A DNA stretch of 63,082 bases from an uncultured Pelagibacteraceae bacterium (GCA_902558705.1 CACEEW010000006.1:1-63082), one strand, 5' to 3'. Shown: positions 29,099-37,710, counted from the stretch's first letter. Notes: generated from the letters alone by a model not told the origin. Translations and numbers: made by a program.

Positions 29099-29143
29099 AA
29101 AAAAACGCCTCTCACACGAAATCGTTATGAGAAGCGTTTTTAA
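29099..29143. terminator. Bidirectional rho-independent terminator
   Basis: A hairpin with 13-position arms (29102-29114 and 29128-29140, 12 pairs, one C/A mismatch) is flanked by a run of A on the left and T on the right. It therefore works in both directions, ending carD on the plus strand and the 25-residue basic gene on the minus strand. It is one of only two convincing intrinsic terminators seen in the window. Confidence 0.85.
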
Positions 29144-29160
29144 TAAAGAATACTAAGTTA

Positions 29161-29238
29161 CTATCTTCTTCTTCTTTTCTTAGCTTTTTTCTTAGCTTTT
29201 TTCTTAGCCTTCTTTGCTTTTTTTCTTCTCTTAGGCAT
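29161..29238 (-). CDS. 25-residue ultra-basic Lys/Arg/Ala protein
   Basis: A complete small frame: it begins MPKRRKKAKKAKKK, continues with KKA repeats and ends in four Arg. After Met-Pro it contains only Lys, Arg and Ala (13 Lys, 6 Arg, 4 Ala among 25 residues), close to the lysine-rich tails of histone H1-like bacterial proteins. Translation is well supported: AGGGAG stands 8 bp before the ATG, a strong ribosome-binding site for this AT-rich genome. A promoter-like TTGACA/TAAAAA pair is at 29319-29291, and a bidirectional terminator lies 18 bp after the stop. It is thus its own transcription unit, convergent with carD. A nucleic-acid-binding or polyanion-binding role is inferred from charge only. 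Confidence 0.75.
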   Translation of the reverse strand: MPKRRKKAKKAKKKAKKKAKKRRRR

Positions 29239-29262
29239 CTTTAGCTCCCTTTTTTAGTTAAA

Positions 29263-29279
29263 CGAATCAAAATGATTCG
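29263..29279 (-). promoter_or_regulatory. Short perfect palindrome in the leader of the basic small gene
   Basis: CGAATCA and TGATTCG, separated by AAA, form a 7-bp perfect stem in the region between the predicted promoter (29291-29319) and the ribosome-binding site. It may be an operator, or an RNA hairpin in the leader. Nothing in the window repeats it obviously. Confidence 0.4.
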
Positions 29280-29290
29280 CTGATACCTTA

Positions 29291-29319
29291 TTTTTATTTT
29301 TTTATAAGCGTTATGTCAA
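29291..29319 (-). promoter_or_regulatory. Promoter of the 25-residue basic gene
   Basis: On the minus strand a perfect TTGACA (29319-29314) is followed after 17 bp by TAAAAA (29296-29291), which matches four of six -10 positions. The predicted start would give a leader of roughly 45 nt that includes the palindrome and the AGGGAG site. Confidence 0.5.
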
Positions 29320-29436
29320 TTATTTAATTAAAGATAAAATTTTATAAAAGAATTTAAAATAAAAAAAATATTTTATAATTTTAATGTGTAAAAAAGTTAA
29401 TGTTTATGCGCTTTATAATCAAACAATAAACTTTTA

Positions 29437-31179
29437 TTAATAAAGATTTTCTAAATCTTCTTTATATTTTTCTAAAATTTTTTTTCTTTTTAGTTTTAAT
29501 GTTGGTGTTAACATTCCATTTTCAATTGTAAATTCTTCTTTAATTAGTTTAAATTTTTTAACTTTTTCTACTAAAGACAAAGTTTTATTTAAAGTTTCTA
29601 AATAAAACTCAATTTCTTTTTTATTTTCCTCAGTTTCGCTTATAATTAAAGCTACTAGATAATTTTTTTTATCTCCATAAACAAAACTTTGTTTAATTTT
29701 TTCATTAAGACACAATAAATTTTCAATTTTAGAGGGTGATATGTTATCACCTCCTAAATTTACAATAATTTCTTTTTTTCGGTCAGTTATCTTCAAATTT
29801 CCCTCTTTAGTTATCTCTCCTATATCTCCTGTGTGCAACCAACCATCTTTGATTATGTTCTCTGTTTCCTTTTTCATTTTCCAATAACCAAGCATGACGT
29901 TTTCTCCTTTAACTAAAATTTCACCATCCTCAGCTATTTTTACTTGATTAGTTTTAAAAGGTGGTCCAACTGTCTCAATTCTGATCTCTCCTGGAATATT
30001 ACAACTCACAACTGGTGAGGTCTCTGTTAACCCATACCCTTGTAAAGTCGGTAATCCTATAGAATTTAAAAATTCTCCGACTTTTTGATCTAAGGCACCC
30101 CCTCCTGAAACAAAGGCCTTAAGTTTACCACCAAACTGTTTTTTGATTTTTTTTCTTACTAATTTCTCACAAAAAAAATTGATAAAATTTTGTTTAAAAC
30201 TAAGTGGTTTTTTATTCAATATTTTAGTCCCAAGTAAAATAGTATTAATTATAAGAAATTTCTTTACACCTTTTTGTTTTAAGAAATTTAAAGAAATTTT
30301 AGTATATAAGTTTTGATAAAATCTTGGAACAGCGGTCATGATGGTAGGTTTTGCAATAGCCATATTAGGCAATAATTTTTCTAAACTTTCAGCGTAAAAG
30401 ACTTTTGCTCCAAGTAATATTTGAACATATTGAACAGTATGTTCATATGAGTGAGATAATGGAAGCCAAGTTAGGAAAACTGGAGGATCTTTTTTAGTTA
30501 ATGATTTTAAAATTTCTTGTGCTCCTTCACAGTTTGACAAAATTCCTCCATGACTGAGCATTACTCCCTTTGGGTGTCCTGTGGTTCCAGATGTATAAAT
30601 TATGCAAGCTAAATCATTTCTTCTTAATTCCTTATTGTAAGGATCGGCAGATTTGATTGATTTTTTAAGAATAGCTTTATCTTTTAAAAAAATATTTTCA
30701 AAAAATTCTATTGTTTCATCAAATTCATCGATTGAAATAACAATTGTATTTTTTGCAATATAATTTTTAATTTTCTTAAATTGATCAATATTTGAGACAA
30801 TACATACTTTTGCTTCACAGTCTTTTATAATGTATTCATAATCATTTTTAGAATAAGTCGTAAAAAGTGGGACTGTTACTCCACCTGCATTCATTATTGC
30901 TATATCAGATATTAACCATTCAGGTCGGTTCTCTGATAATAAAATACATCTATCACCTTTTGAAATAATATTATTTAAATAATTTGATAAAATCTTTATT
31001 TTTGTCTCAATATCCCCCCAAGAGAAAGTATACGGTCCAGAATTTGTATCTGGAAATTCTTTGTTTTTAAGAGATGTTAAAAAAATTTCTTCATATTTTT
31101 TTTCAGAAGCATTTGGAAATTTTTCCTCAAATTTCCTAAAAAAAAGCTCAACTAAACTGTTAATCTCTTTTAGTTCCAT
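29437..31179 (-). CDS. Long-chain acyl-CoA synthetase (AMP-forming)
   Basis: A 580-residue ANL-superfamily enzyme. The P-loop-like A3 motif is IIYTSGTTGHPKGVMLSHGG, the A5 region is GYGLTETSPVVSCN and the A7/A8 region is LHTGDIGEITKEGNLKITDRKKEIIVNLGG. The C-terminal lid carries the expected catalytic Lys region (PTLKLKRKKILEKY). It activates fatty acids to acyl-CoA and resembles the bacterial FadD15/ACSBG-type long-chain synthetases. Tiny N-terminal extension, no membrane segment. It is monocistronic, ends toward the basic small gene and follows tRNA-Leu closely. Confidence 0.9.
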   Translation of the reverse strand: MELKEINSLVELFFRKFEEKFPNASEKKYEEIFLTSLKNKEFPDTNSGPYTFSWGDIETKIKILSNYLNNIISKGDRCILLSENRPEWLISDIAIMNAGGVTVPLFTTYSKNDYEYIIKDCEAKVCIVSNIDQFKKIKNYIAKNTIVISIDEFDETIEFFENIFLKDKAILKKSIKSADPYNKELRRNDLACIIYTSGTTGHPKGVMLSHGGILSNCEGAQEILKSLTKKDPPVFLTWLPLSHSYEHTVQYVQILLGAKVFYAESLEKLLPNMAIAKPTIMTAVPRFYQNLYTKISLNFLKQKGVKKFLIINTILLGTKILNKKPLSFKQNFINFFCEKLVRKKIKKQFGGKLKAFVSGGGALDQKVGEFLNSIGLPTLQGYGLTETSPVVSCNIPGEIRIETVGPPFKTNQVKIAEDGEILVKGENVMLGYWKMKKETENIIKDGWLHTGDIGEITKEGNLKITDRKKEIIVNLGGDNISPSKIENLLCLNEKIKQSFVYGDKKNYLVALIISETEENKKEIEFYLETLNKTLSLVEKVKKFKLIKEEFTIENGMLTPTLKLKRKKILEKYKEDLENLY

Positions 31180-31183
31180 AATT

Positions 31184-31268
31184 TGGTGGGCGAAGAGAGA
31201 ATCGAACTCTCACTTCTTGCGAAACACGATTTTGAGTCGTGCGCGTCTACCAGTTCCGCCATTCGCCC
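31184..31268 (-). tRNA. tRNA-Leu (anticodon CAA)
   Basis: An 85-nt class II tRNA with CCA encoded at its 3' end. The acceptor stem GGGCGAA pairs with TTCGCCC. The D arm contains GGCGGAACTGGTAGACGC, typical of bacterial tRNA-Leu. The anticodon stem CACGA/TCGTG holds the loop CTCAAAA (anticodon CAA, reading UUG). The variable arm is TTTCGCAAGAAG, and the T arm is GAGAG/CTCTC around TTCGATT. Its 3' end lies 4 bp from the start codon of the acyl-CoA synthetase, so the two are probably co-transcribed. Confidence 0.96.
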
Positions 31269-31327
31269 TCGATTGTTAAATTATTTATTAAATAGTATAA
31301 GAACTAAAATTATATTAAAACCAAAAA

Positions 31328-31933
31328 ATGTTTAATACTCTTTATAAAAAATGTTTAGATTTAGCAGCTCATAAAAGTTCTAAATATTATTTAGCGATTG
31401 TATCTTTTATTGAAAGCTCATTTTTTCCAATACCACCAGATGTAATGGTTATACCTATGGTTATCTCAAAAAAAGATGATTTTTTAAAGATATTTCTTAT
31501 TACAACAATATTTTCTGTATTAGGTGGTATATTTGGTTATTTCATTGGAGCTTTTTTTTTTGACATAGGAATGCAAGTTATGACCTTTTATGGATATGAA
31601 GATAGATTCATAAGCCTAAAAAATAATTTGATAAATAGTGAAGGATTTTATGCTTGGCTAAGTATACTCTTTTTAGCCGGTTTTACCCCATTACCTTATA
31701 AAGTTTTTACTATAGCTAGTGGTTTAATTGGATTTAATATCTTAATTTTTATAGTAATAAGTTTAATATCTAGGGGATTACGTTTTTTTATTGTTTCTTA
31801 TTTATCTTATAAATTTGGAAATTTATTTACTGAATTTATGGAACAACATGGATCTAAATGGTTTACAATTATTGGAATGTTAATCGTTATAATCGGAATA
31901 ATAATTTATTTACTTTTAAAACTATATGAATAA
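31328..31933 (+). CDS. VTT/DedA-family membrane protein (YqaA-like)
   Basis: A 201-residue protein with a VTT (SNARE-associated) domain. It has hydrophobic helices at about residues 22-45, 55-80, 110-135, 135-160 and 175-198, the re-entrant loop FIESSFFPIPPDVMVIPMV and the paired FLAGFTPLPYKVFTIASGL. DedA-like proteins help lipid (including undecaprenyl phosphate) flipping and membrane homeostasis. The role of this YqaA-like branch is not established. It overlaps dsbB by 8 bp. Confidence 0.88.
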   Translation: MFNTLYKKCLDLAAHKSSKYYLAIVSFIESSFFPIPPDVMVIPMVISKKDDFLKIFLITTIFSVLGGIFGYFIGAFFFDIGMQVMTFYGYEDRFISLKNNLINSEGFYAWLSILFLAGFTPLPYKVFTIASGLIGFNILIFIVISLISRGLRFFIVSYLSYKFGNLFTEFMEQHGSKWFTIIGMLIVIIGIIIYLLLKLYE

Positions 31934-32411
31934 TTTAAAAAATGAGTTTTATCTAAGATTAATTCTTATAATAAGTTTAGTTGCAATTATTTCTGCATAT
32001 TTTATAGAATATGTTCTTGGACACCAGCCTTGTAATCTATGTTTGATAGAAAGAATACCTTATGGATTAAGCATAATCTTAATAACTTTAAATTATTTTT
32101 TCAAAAAAAATGAAAAGTTTATAATTTTATTATTAATACTCACATTCTGCTTCTCTTTTGCTGTTTCGGTCTACCATTCGGGGATAGAACAGGGCCTATT
32201 CGAAGAATCTGCAGTTTGTGGTCTAAAAAATACGAATGGAATTATCTCAAAAGAGGAAATTCTAAAACAATTACAGGAAAAGCCTGTCAGTTGTAAAGAT
32301 GTGACATTTAGAATTTTTGGATTATCTCTGGCAAGTATTAATATACTATTAAGTTTAATATTAATAACATTACTTACAAAAATTTATATTTCATATGAAA
32401 AAAACAAGTAG
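31926..32411 (+). CDS. dsbB: Disulfide bond formation protein DsbB
   Basis: A 161-residue protein with four membrane helices. The first redox pair is CNLC (Cys36/Cys39) in QPCNLCLIERIPYG and the second pair is Cys98 (ESAVCG) and Cys123 (PVSCKD) in the long periplasmic loop. DsbB reoxidises DsbA and passes electrons to ubiquinone. That fits its position just ahead of coq7, a ubiquinone biosynthesis gene, with which it overlaps by 17 bp. No dsbA is visible nearby, although a TlpA-like thioredoxin is encoded 2.5 kb downstream. Confidence 0.92.
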   Translation: MNNLKNEFYLRLILIISLVAIISAYFIEYVLGHQPCNLCLIERIPYGLSIILITLNYFFKKNEKFIILLLILTFCFSFAVSVYHSGIEQGLFEESAVCGLKNTNGIISKEEILKQLQEKPVSCKDVTFRIFGLSLASINILLSLILITLLTKIYISYEKNK

Positions 32412-32925
32412 CAAAGTAGAAGAATTTATAAGAGTTGACCATGCTGGTGAACGTGGTGCAGTAAAAATTTATGAAGGTCAATTGTTAGCACTAAATACTC
32501 TTGTTAAAAATGAAGATTTAAAAAAGACAATTGAGGAAATGAAAGTTCACGAAACAGAGCATTGTCAATTTTTTGAAAAAGAAATTAAAAAAAGAAATAT
32601 TAGACCAACCAAATTTTTACCTCTGTGGGACTTATTAGGTGTGGGACTTGGTTTTGGTTCAACTTTACTTGGAAAAAAAGCAGCAATGCTTTGTACGGCT
32701 TCTGTAGAGGAAGTTATAGATAAGCACTATTTAAGTCAAATTAATCAATTAGGTCCTGATGAAAAAGAATTAAAAAAAAAAATTACTAAATTTAGAGACG
32801 ACGAATTGCACCATAAAGATATTGCTTATGAAGAAGGAGCAACAAAAAAAGGTATCTATTCTATTATGGATAAAATTATTAAAACCGGTTCAAAAATAGC
32901 TATTAATATTTCTGAGAAAGTTTAA
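32395..32925 (+). CDS. coq7: Demethoxyubiquinone hydroxylase Coq7
   Basis: A 176-residue di-iron monooxygenase. Two iron-binding repeats are visible: RVDHAGERGAVKIYEGQ with HETEHCQFFEK, and SVEEVIDKHYLSQI with RDDELHHKDIAYE. It hydroxylates C6 of the quinone ring in ubiquinone synthesis. Its ORF begins within dsbB. The adjacent stop of the HNH gene on the opposite strand is only 2 bp away. Together with ubiE and ubiB 10 kb downstream it shows a complete aerobic quinone pathway in the region. Confidence 0.95.
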   Translation: MKKTSSKVEEFIRVDHAGERGAVKIYEGQLLALNTLVKNEDLKKTIEEMKVHETEHCQFFEKEIKKRNIRPTKFLPLWDLLGVGLGFGSTLLGKKAAMLCTASVEEVIDKHYLSQINQLGPDEKELKKKITKFRDDELHHKDIAYEEGATKKGIYSIMDKIIKTGSKIAINISEKV

Positions 32926-32927
32926 AT

Positions 32928-33497
32928 TCAAGCTTCTAACACTACATCCCAATATAAATAATCCATCCAACTTTTATGAAGATAATTGGGAGGAAAATTT
33001 TTACCATTACGATGTAGATCTTCAGTAGATGGTTGATATGGATATTGATGAAGTTTCATTCCAGACGATTTGAGTAATTTTCCACCTTTTCTAACATTGC
33101 ATGCTGAACAAGCTGTCACGACATTATCCCAGTGGGTTTCTCCACCTTTTGATCTTGGTAATAAATGATCAAATGTAAGTTCCTCACTACTTCCACAATA
33201 CTGACATGAAAATTTATCTCTTAAAAAGACGTTAAATCTTGTAAAACTCGGTTTGGATTGAGGTACAATATAATCTTTAAGTGCAATCACACTTGGTAAC
33301 TTCATGTTAAAAGATGGGCTTCTTACAACCCTATCATAATTACTTACAATAATAACTCTATCTAAGAATACAGACTTAACAGTATCTTGCCATGACCACA
33401 AAGATAAAGGATAATAACTTAAGGGTCTGTAATCTGCATTTAAAACTAATGCTGGACATTTTTCTAATGAGACATCTTGTTCAATAAAATTATTCAT
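32928..33497 (-). CDS. HNH endonuclease domain protein
   Basis: A 189-residue protein in which residues about 88-150 form an HNH nuclease module with zinc-knuckle cysteines: CQYCGSSEELTFDHLLPRSK and WDNVVTACSACNVRKGG. The N-terminal part (CPALVLNADYRPLSYYPLSLWSWQD) is characteristic of a chromosomal HNH group common in Alphaproteobacteria and Cyanobacteria, outside mobile elements. Biological role is unknown. It stands alone, converging with coq7. Confidence 0.85.
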   Translation of the reverse strand: MNNFIEQDVSLEKCPALVLNADYRPLSYYPLSLWSWQDTVKSVFLDRVIIVSNYDRVVRSPSFNMKLPSVIALKDYIVPQSKPSFTRFNVFLRDKFSCQYCGSSEELTFDHLLPRSKGGETHWDNVVTACSACNVRKGGKLLKSSGMKLHQYPYQPSTEDLHRNGKNFPPNYLHKSWMDYLYWDVVLEA

Positions 33498-33543
33498 ACT
33501 TTAAGATTAGCTTAAATAAAAAAAATTTCAATGACAAGGAATA

Positions 33544-34194
33544 TTAAAATTTTTTTAAGATATAATTTAATGCTATACTTGAAGCTTCTATAGGAATGTG
33601 ATGATCGCAACCTTTTATTAGATGTGTTTCAATTTCTATGTCATTTCTGATAAAAAAATCTTTTGCTTCCAATAAAAAATTAGGCATTACTACCTGATCT
33701 GCATCCCCATGAATTAACAATGTTCTTGTTGCGACTTTTTTTCTTAATTTTAAATCTTCTTGATTAATTATTTTACCAGAAAAACCTACAATACAATTAT
33801 ATTCTTTATCAGCCATCAATCCCAAATTTATAGACATCATACATCCCTGGCTAAAACCAGATAAGCAGATTTTATCATTATCTATACTATATTCTTTTTT
33901 AACTTCACCAATGAACTGACTTAATTTTTTTTCGGCTTTTTGAGATTGGGTCAAAATATATTTTGGATCTTCATTTGATAAATCAAACCATTGATACCCA
34001 GATGGATTTATATAACACCTCTCGTGACCATTAGGACAAATAAAAACTGTATTTGGCAAATGTCTTCTCCAATTCAATGATAATGCACTTATATCTTTAC
34101 CATCACCTCCATAACCGTGTAGTAAAATAATAGCATTTTTAATCTCAACATTCTTCTCCGGCTTTATGATTGTTGTATCTAGGCAGAATGTCAT
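33544..34194 (-). CDS. Phospholipase/carboxylesterase-type alpha/beta hydrolase
   Basis: A 216-residue hydrolase of the YpfH/acyl-protein-thioesterase group. The catalytic triad is complete: Ser115 in GFSQG, Asp166 in HGDADQVV, and His198/199 in GCDHHIP. The oxyanion loop is LLHGYGGDGKD. It probably cleaves carboxyl esters or thioesters of small or lipid-like substrates in the cytoplasm, with no further specificity visible. It is divergent from the HIG1-type gene (49-bp gap between start codons). Confidence 0.87.
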   Translation of the reverse strand: MTFCLDTTIIKPEKNVEIKNAIILLHGYGGDGKDISALSLNWRRHLPNTVFICPNGHERCYINPSGYQWFDLSNEDPKYILTQSQKAEKKLSQFIGEVKKEYSIDNDKICLSGFSQGCMMSINLGLMADKEYNCIVGFSGKIINQEDLKLRKKVATRTLLIHGDADQVVMPNFLLEAKDFFIRNDIEIETHLIKGCDHHIPIEASSIALNYILKKF

Positions 34195-34243
34195 ACTTTA
34201 TGAATTATGTTTTTTTATTTTTAAAATACCCTACAATACTATT

Positions 34244-34447
34244 ATGATTTCTGGAACAATTGTAAAAATTTTATCTATAATTTTTTTAATCGCAGTTGGA
34301 GTGGTTTTAATTCTAGGTATTGGCACTTTGTTTAAAGGTGGAGAAACAAGTAAAAAATATTCCAATAAATTAATGCAATTAAGAGTTTTACTACAATTTA
34401 TTGCAGTAATAATTTTAGTTTGTTTTGCTTATTTTTTCAAAAATTAA
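34244..34447 (+). CDS. HIG1-domain twin-transmembrane small protein
   Basis: A 67-residue protein with two membrane helices (about residues 7-29 and 46-64) joined by a loop containing SNKLMQLRVLLQF, the HIG1 signature. In mitochondria and some Alphaproteobacteria HIG1 proteins associate with cytochrome c oxidase or respiratory supercomplexes, so a similar role here is inferred. I start it at ATG 34244 (MISGTIVKILS). The frame is open further upstream to 34166, but those 26 residues lie inside the opposite esterase gene and do not fit the family. Its TAA stop interlocks with the stop of the TlpA-like gene. Confidence 0.8.
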   Translation: MISGTIVKILSIIFLIAVGVVLILGIGTLFKGGETSKKYSNKLMQLRVLLQFIAVIILVCFAYFFKN

Positions 34448-34953
34448 TTATAATTTGCTAACCAATCAATAAACTTTTGATCATTGAAATCTATGGATCC
34501 AACTATTCTAGCAAACTCTAATCCATCTTTATTGAATATAATTGAAGTTGGTATTCCTCTTAAGCCGAATTTTTTAGCCAAAGTTTTAGGTGAGTCAAAA
34601 TAAATTTTTAAATTATTTATTTTTAAATCTTCAAAAAATTTTAATGAATTTTCAAGATTATCTTGTCCGATATTTATTGGAAAAATTTTTAATTTATCTA
34701 GATTTTTTTGTTTTTGTAATAAATCTAAAGAGGGCATTTCTTCTTTACAAGGAGCACACCAAGTAGCCCAAAAATTCAATAAGATCAAATTTCCTTTATA
34801 ATCATTTAAGTCTATTTGATTATTTTGATCATCTAAAAACGTTAAATCTTGGTATTCTTTTAAATCTTTGTTTATAACGAGATTTTTTATATCAGATGCC
34901 TCAATAGCAAATGAATTAGATATTAAAAAAATTAAAAAAATTAAAAATCTCAT
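34444..34953 (-). CDS. TlpA/ResA-like periplasmic thioredoxin
   Basis: A 169-residue exported thiol-disulfide oxidoreductase. A signal peptide occupies residues 1-19 (MRFLIFLIFLISNSFAIEA). The thioredoxin active site WCAPC is at 65-69 (Cys66/Cys69) in LLNFWATWCAPCKEEMPSL, and the cis-Pro is in LRGIPTSIIF. Such proteins reduce cysteines during cytochrome c or cytochrome oxidase maturation. The adjoining HIG1 protein makes an oxidase-related role attractive but unproven. In Alphaproteobacteria a tlpA gene is often divergent from argH, as it is here (24-bp gap). Confidence 0.9.
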   Translation of the reverse strand: MRFLIFLIFLISNSFAIEASDIKNLVINKDLKEYQDLTFLDDQNNQIDLNDYKGNLILLNFWATWCAPCKEEMPSLDLLQKQKNLDKLKIFPINIGQDNLENSLKFFEDLKINNLKIYFDSPKTLAKKFGLRGIPTSIIFNKDGLEFARIVGSIDFNDQKFIDWLANYN

Positions 34954-34977
34954 GTTAAACAGGTATAATTAATTATC

Positions 34978-36372
34978 ATGGCAAAAAATAAAAACAACCA
35001 GGCAATATGGGGTATTAGAATTAAAGACAATACATCTAATCTTTTTCAAAAAATTGGTAGCTCTATAGACATTGATAAAAGACTTTATAAGGAAGATATA
35101 GCTGTATCCATTGCTCATGTAGAGATGTTATTTAAACAAAAAATAATAACCTTTAAAATTAAAAATAAGATTATTTATGGACTTAATAAAATAGAAAAAG
35201 AAATATCAAAAAATAAATTAGAATTTAATAAAAAATACGAGGATATTCATATGAATATTGAAAAAAGACTTTTTCAAATCATTGGTGATGAAGCGGGATA
35301 TGTACACACGGCCCGATCGAGAAATGATCAGGTTATAGCTGACTTTAAAATATGGATTAAATCAGCGAATAAAGAAATAAAATCTAAATTGAATTCATTA
35401 ATTAAAACTTCACTTAAATTAGCTGAAAAAAATATTTACACTATAATGCCAGGTTTTACACATCTCAAAAACGCACAAGCAATTTCTTTTGCACATTATC
35501 TTATGGCGTACATCGAAATGTTTAATCGTGATAAAAAAAGATTTAATAACAATCTAGATAATTTAAATGAAAATCCTTTAGGTGTGGCTGCACTTACTGG
35601 AACATCTTTTAATATTGACAGATACTATACTACAAAAAAATTAGGATTTAATAAACCAACTAACAATTCAATTGACACTGTTTCTGACAGAGATTTCGTT
35701 TTAGATTTTCTTTACAGTGTTTCAGTTTGTTCAATGCATATTTCTAGAATAGCAGAGGAACTTATTATTTGGAATTCTGATGCTTACAACTTAATAAATT
35801 TATCAGACAAAGTTGTTACTGGCTCATCAATAATGCCTCAAAAAAAAAATCCAGATCTTTTAGAATTTCTAAGAGGAAAATCAGGAAGCACTTATGGAAA
35901 TTTATTTTCTATGCTTACAATTTTGAAAGGATTACCTTTATCATATTTTAAAGATCTTCAAGATGATAAAGAAATAGTTTTTAAATCCTACGATACTTTA
36001 ATTGGTTGCTTAAAAATTTTTGAGGAAGTTATAAAAAACTTAAGACCTAACAAAGATCAAATGCTTAAACTTGCAAATAATGGCTACATTACAGCGACAG
36101 ACTTAGCAGATTATCTAGTAAAAAATCACTCCCTGTCTTTTAGAAAAGCTTATCAAAAGACAGTGGGAATTGTAAATTTGGCAGAAAAAAAGAAAAAAAA
36201 TCTTAATGAATTAAGTTTAAATGAAATGAAAAAAATTATACCAGGACTCAAAGGTGATGTTTTAAAAGTGTTTGATTTAAAGAATTCTGTTAATTCTAAA
36301 AGATCTTATGGAGGAACATCTTTTGATAATATTAAAAAAATGATAATGAAGTATAAAAAACTAAATGATTAA
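34978..36372 (+). CDS. argH: Argininosuccinate lyase
   Basis: A 464-residue member of the fumarase/aspartase superfamily. Signature motifs are HTARSRNDQV near residue 106 and GSSIMPQKKNPDLLEFLRGKSG (catalytic Ser loop) near 282. It splits argininosuccinate into arginine and fumarate, the last step of arginine synthesis. It is the first gene of argH-lptM-lysA-plsC. Its stop overlaps the small lipoprotein gene by 8 bp. Confidence 0.97.
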   Translation: MAKNKNNQAIWGIRIKDNTSNLFQKIGSSIDIDKRLYKEDIAVSIAHVEMLFKQKIITFKIKNKIIYGLNKIEKEISKNKLEFNKKYEDIHMNIEKRLFQIIGDEAGYVHTARSRNDQVIADFKIWIKSANKEIKSKLNSLIKTSLKLAEKNIYTIMPGFTHLKNAQAISFAHYLMAYIEMFNRDKKRFNNNLDNLNENPLGVAALTGTSFNIDRYYTTKKLGFNKPTNNSIDTVSDRDFVLDFLYSVSVCSMHISRIAEELIIWNSDAYNLINLSDKVVTGSSIMPQKKNPDLLEFLRGKSGSTYGNLFSMLTILKGLPLSYFKDLQDDKEIVFKSYDTLIGCLKIFEEVIKNLRPNKDQMLKLANNGYITATDLADYLVKNHSLSFRKAYQKTVGIVNLAEKKKKNLNELSLNEMKKIIPGLKGDVLKVFDLKNSVNSKRSYGGTSFDNIKKMIMKYKKLND

Positions 36373-36496
36373 AAAAATTTTTTGCTTTTTAGCTCTAAGT
36401 TGCTTGATAGTTTCGTGTGGAAAAAAAGGGGACCCTATATATAAAGATCCTGAAAAAAAAACTGATCTGCAAACAATCCTTAATAATAAAGCATAA
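36365..36496 (+). CDS. lptM: LptM-like small lipoprotein
   Basis: A 43-residue lipoprotein precursor. The signal MIKKIFCFLALSCLIVSC ends in a clear lipobox I-V-S-C with Cys18 as the modified residue. The mature part starts CGKKGDPIYKDPEKK, matching the CGxKGPL-type start of LptM (YifL), an outer-membrane lipoprotein that assists LptD disulfide maturation in Enterobacteria. The position between argH and lysA is conserved in many Proteobacteria. It overlaps argH by 8 bp and its TAA overlaps the lysA ATG (TAATG), so it is translated in the operon. Confidence 0.85.
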   Translation: MIKKIFCFLALSCLIVSCGKKGDPIYKDPEKKTDLQTILNNKA

Positions 36497-37710
36497 TGAA
36501 ATACATTAATAAAAAGCTTTCAATTGAAAAGGTTGCTATTGAAAATATTGCTAAACAATATAAAACTCCAACTTATTGCTACTCCTATAAACAATTAAAA
36601 AAAAATATTGAAAATTTTAAGAAAAATTTTAAATCCTTTTCTCCATTAATATGTTTTTCAGTCAAATCTAATACAAATATTAATTTGATTAAGGAAATTG
36701 GCAAATTAGGTCTTGGGGCGGATGTTGTATCAATGGGTGAATTAATGATAGCCATTAAAGCAGGTATAAGACCCAAAAAAATTGTTTTTTCTGGAGTGGG
36801 GAAAACATCAAATGAAATAAGCTATGCAGTTGATAAAAATATACTTTTAATAAATGCTGAATCTGTAAGTGAAATTAAAGAAATTGAAAAAATAGCTAAA
36901 TCAAAAAAGAAAAAAGTTCATGTTGGTATAAGGTTAAATCCTAATACAGACGCAAAAACTTTGAAACAAATTTCAACTGGAAAAAAAGAAAATAAATTTG
37001 GTGTTAACGAAAAAACTTTTTGTGAGCTTGTTAAATATTGTAAAGGTTCAAAAAATATAATCCTGAAATGTTTAAGTGTTCATATTGGAAGTCAAATTTT
37101 AGATCATAGACCATATGAAAAAATGCTTAGAATTCTTGGTAAAATTTTAAATAAAGTCAATCATAAATTCGAATTTATAGATCTCGGTGGAGGAATGGGA
37201 ATTTCCTATAATAATAGTGATAAAAAACTTAATTATAAGAGATACAATATTGCTATAAAAAAATTTTTAAAAAATAACAAATCCAAAATTATATTTGAAC
37301 CTGGTAGATCAATCATAGGTGACACTGGTACTCTTGTTTCAAAAGTAATTTATATTAAAAAAAGTGGAAGAAAAAATTTTGTCATTATTAATGCTGCTAT
37401 GAATGATTTCATGAGACCAGCATTATATGGAGCTTCACATAAGATGTTACCTTCTGTCAAAAAAAATACAAATTCAAAAAAAACTTATGAAGTTGTAGGG
37501 CCAATTTGTGAGAGCACTGATAAATTTACTACTTTAAAAAGTTTTCAAGAACTTGAAGAAAATGATTTTATAGTTATCTGTGATGTTGGAGCATACGGAA
37601 TGTCTTTAAGCTCAAATTATAATCTAAGACCAAAACCAATAGAGTTATTAATAAAAGGATCAAAAATTAAAATAATTAGAAAAAGACAAAAGCACAAAGA
37701 CTTGATGTAG
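36496..37710 (+). CDS. lysA: Diaminopimelate decarboxylase
   Basis: A 404-residue fold-type III PLP enzyme. The PLP lysine is Lys57 in CFSVKSNTN. Other family motifs are SVHIGSQI, the glycine-rich phosphate-binding loop DLGGGMGI and EPGRSIIGDTG, and the active-site Cys is in VGPICESTDKF. It makes lysine from meso-diaminopimelate. It is coupled to lptM by TAATG and followed within 15 bp by an acyltransferase. Confidence 0.97.
   Translation: MKYINKKLSIEKVAIENIAKQYKTPTYCYSYKQLKKNIENFKKNFKSFSPLICFSVKSNTNINLIKEIGKLGLGADVVSMGELMIAIKAGIRPKKIVFSGVGKTSNEISYAVDKNILLINAESVSEIKEIEKIAKSKKKKVHVGIRLNPNTDAKTLKQISTGKKENKFGVNEKTFCELVKYCKGSKNIILKCLSVHIGSQILDHRPYEKMLRILGKILNKVNHKFEFIDLGGGMGISYNNSDKKLNYKRYNIAIKKFLKNNKSKIIFEPGRSIIGDTGTLVSKVIYIKKSGRKNFVIINAAMNDFMRPALYGASHKMLPSVKKNTNSKKTYEVVGPICESTDKFTTLKSFQELEENDFIVICDVGAYGMSLSSNYNLRPKPIELLIKGSKIKIIRKRQKHKDLM

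Noticed and set aside
34166-34243. N-terminal extension of the HIG1-type protein
   Set aside because: It lies inside the divergent esterase gene. The internal ATG at 34244 gives the expected two-helix protein.
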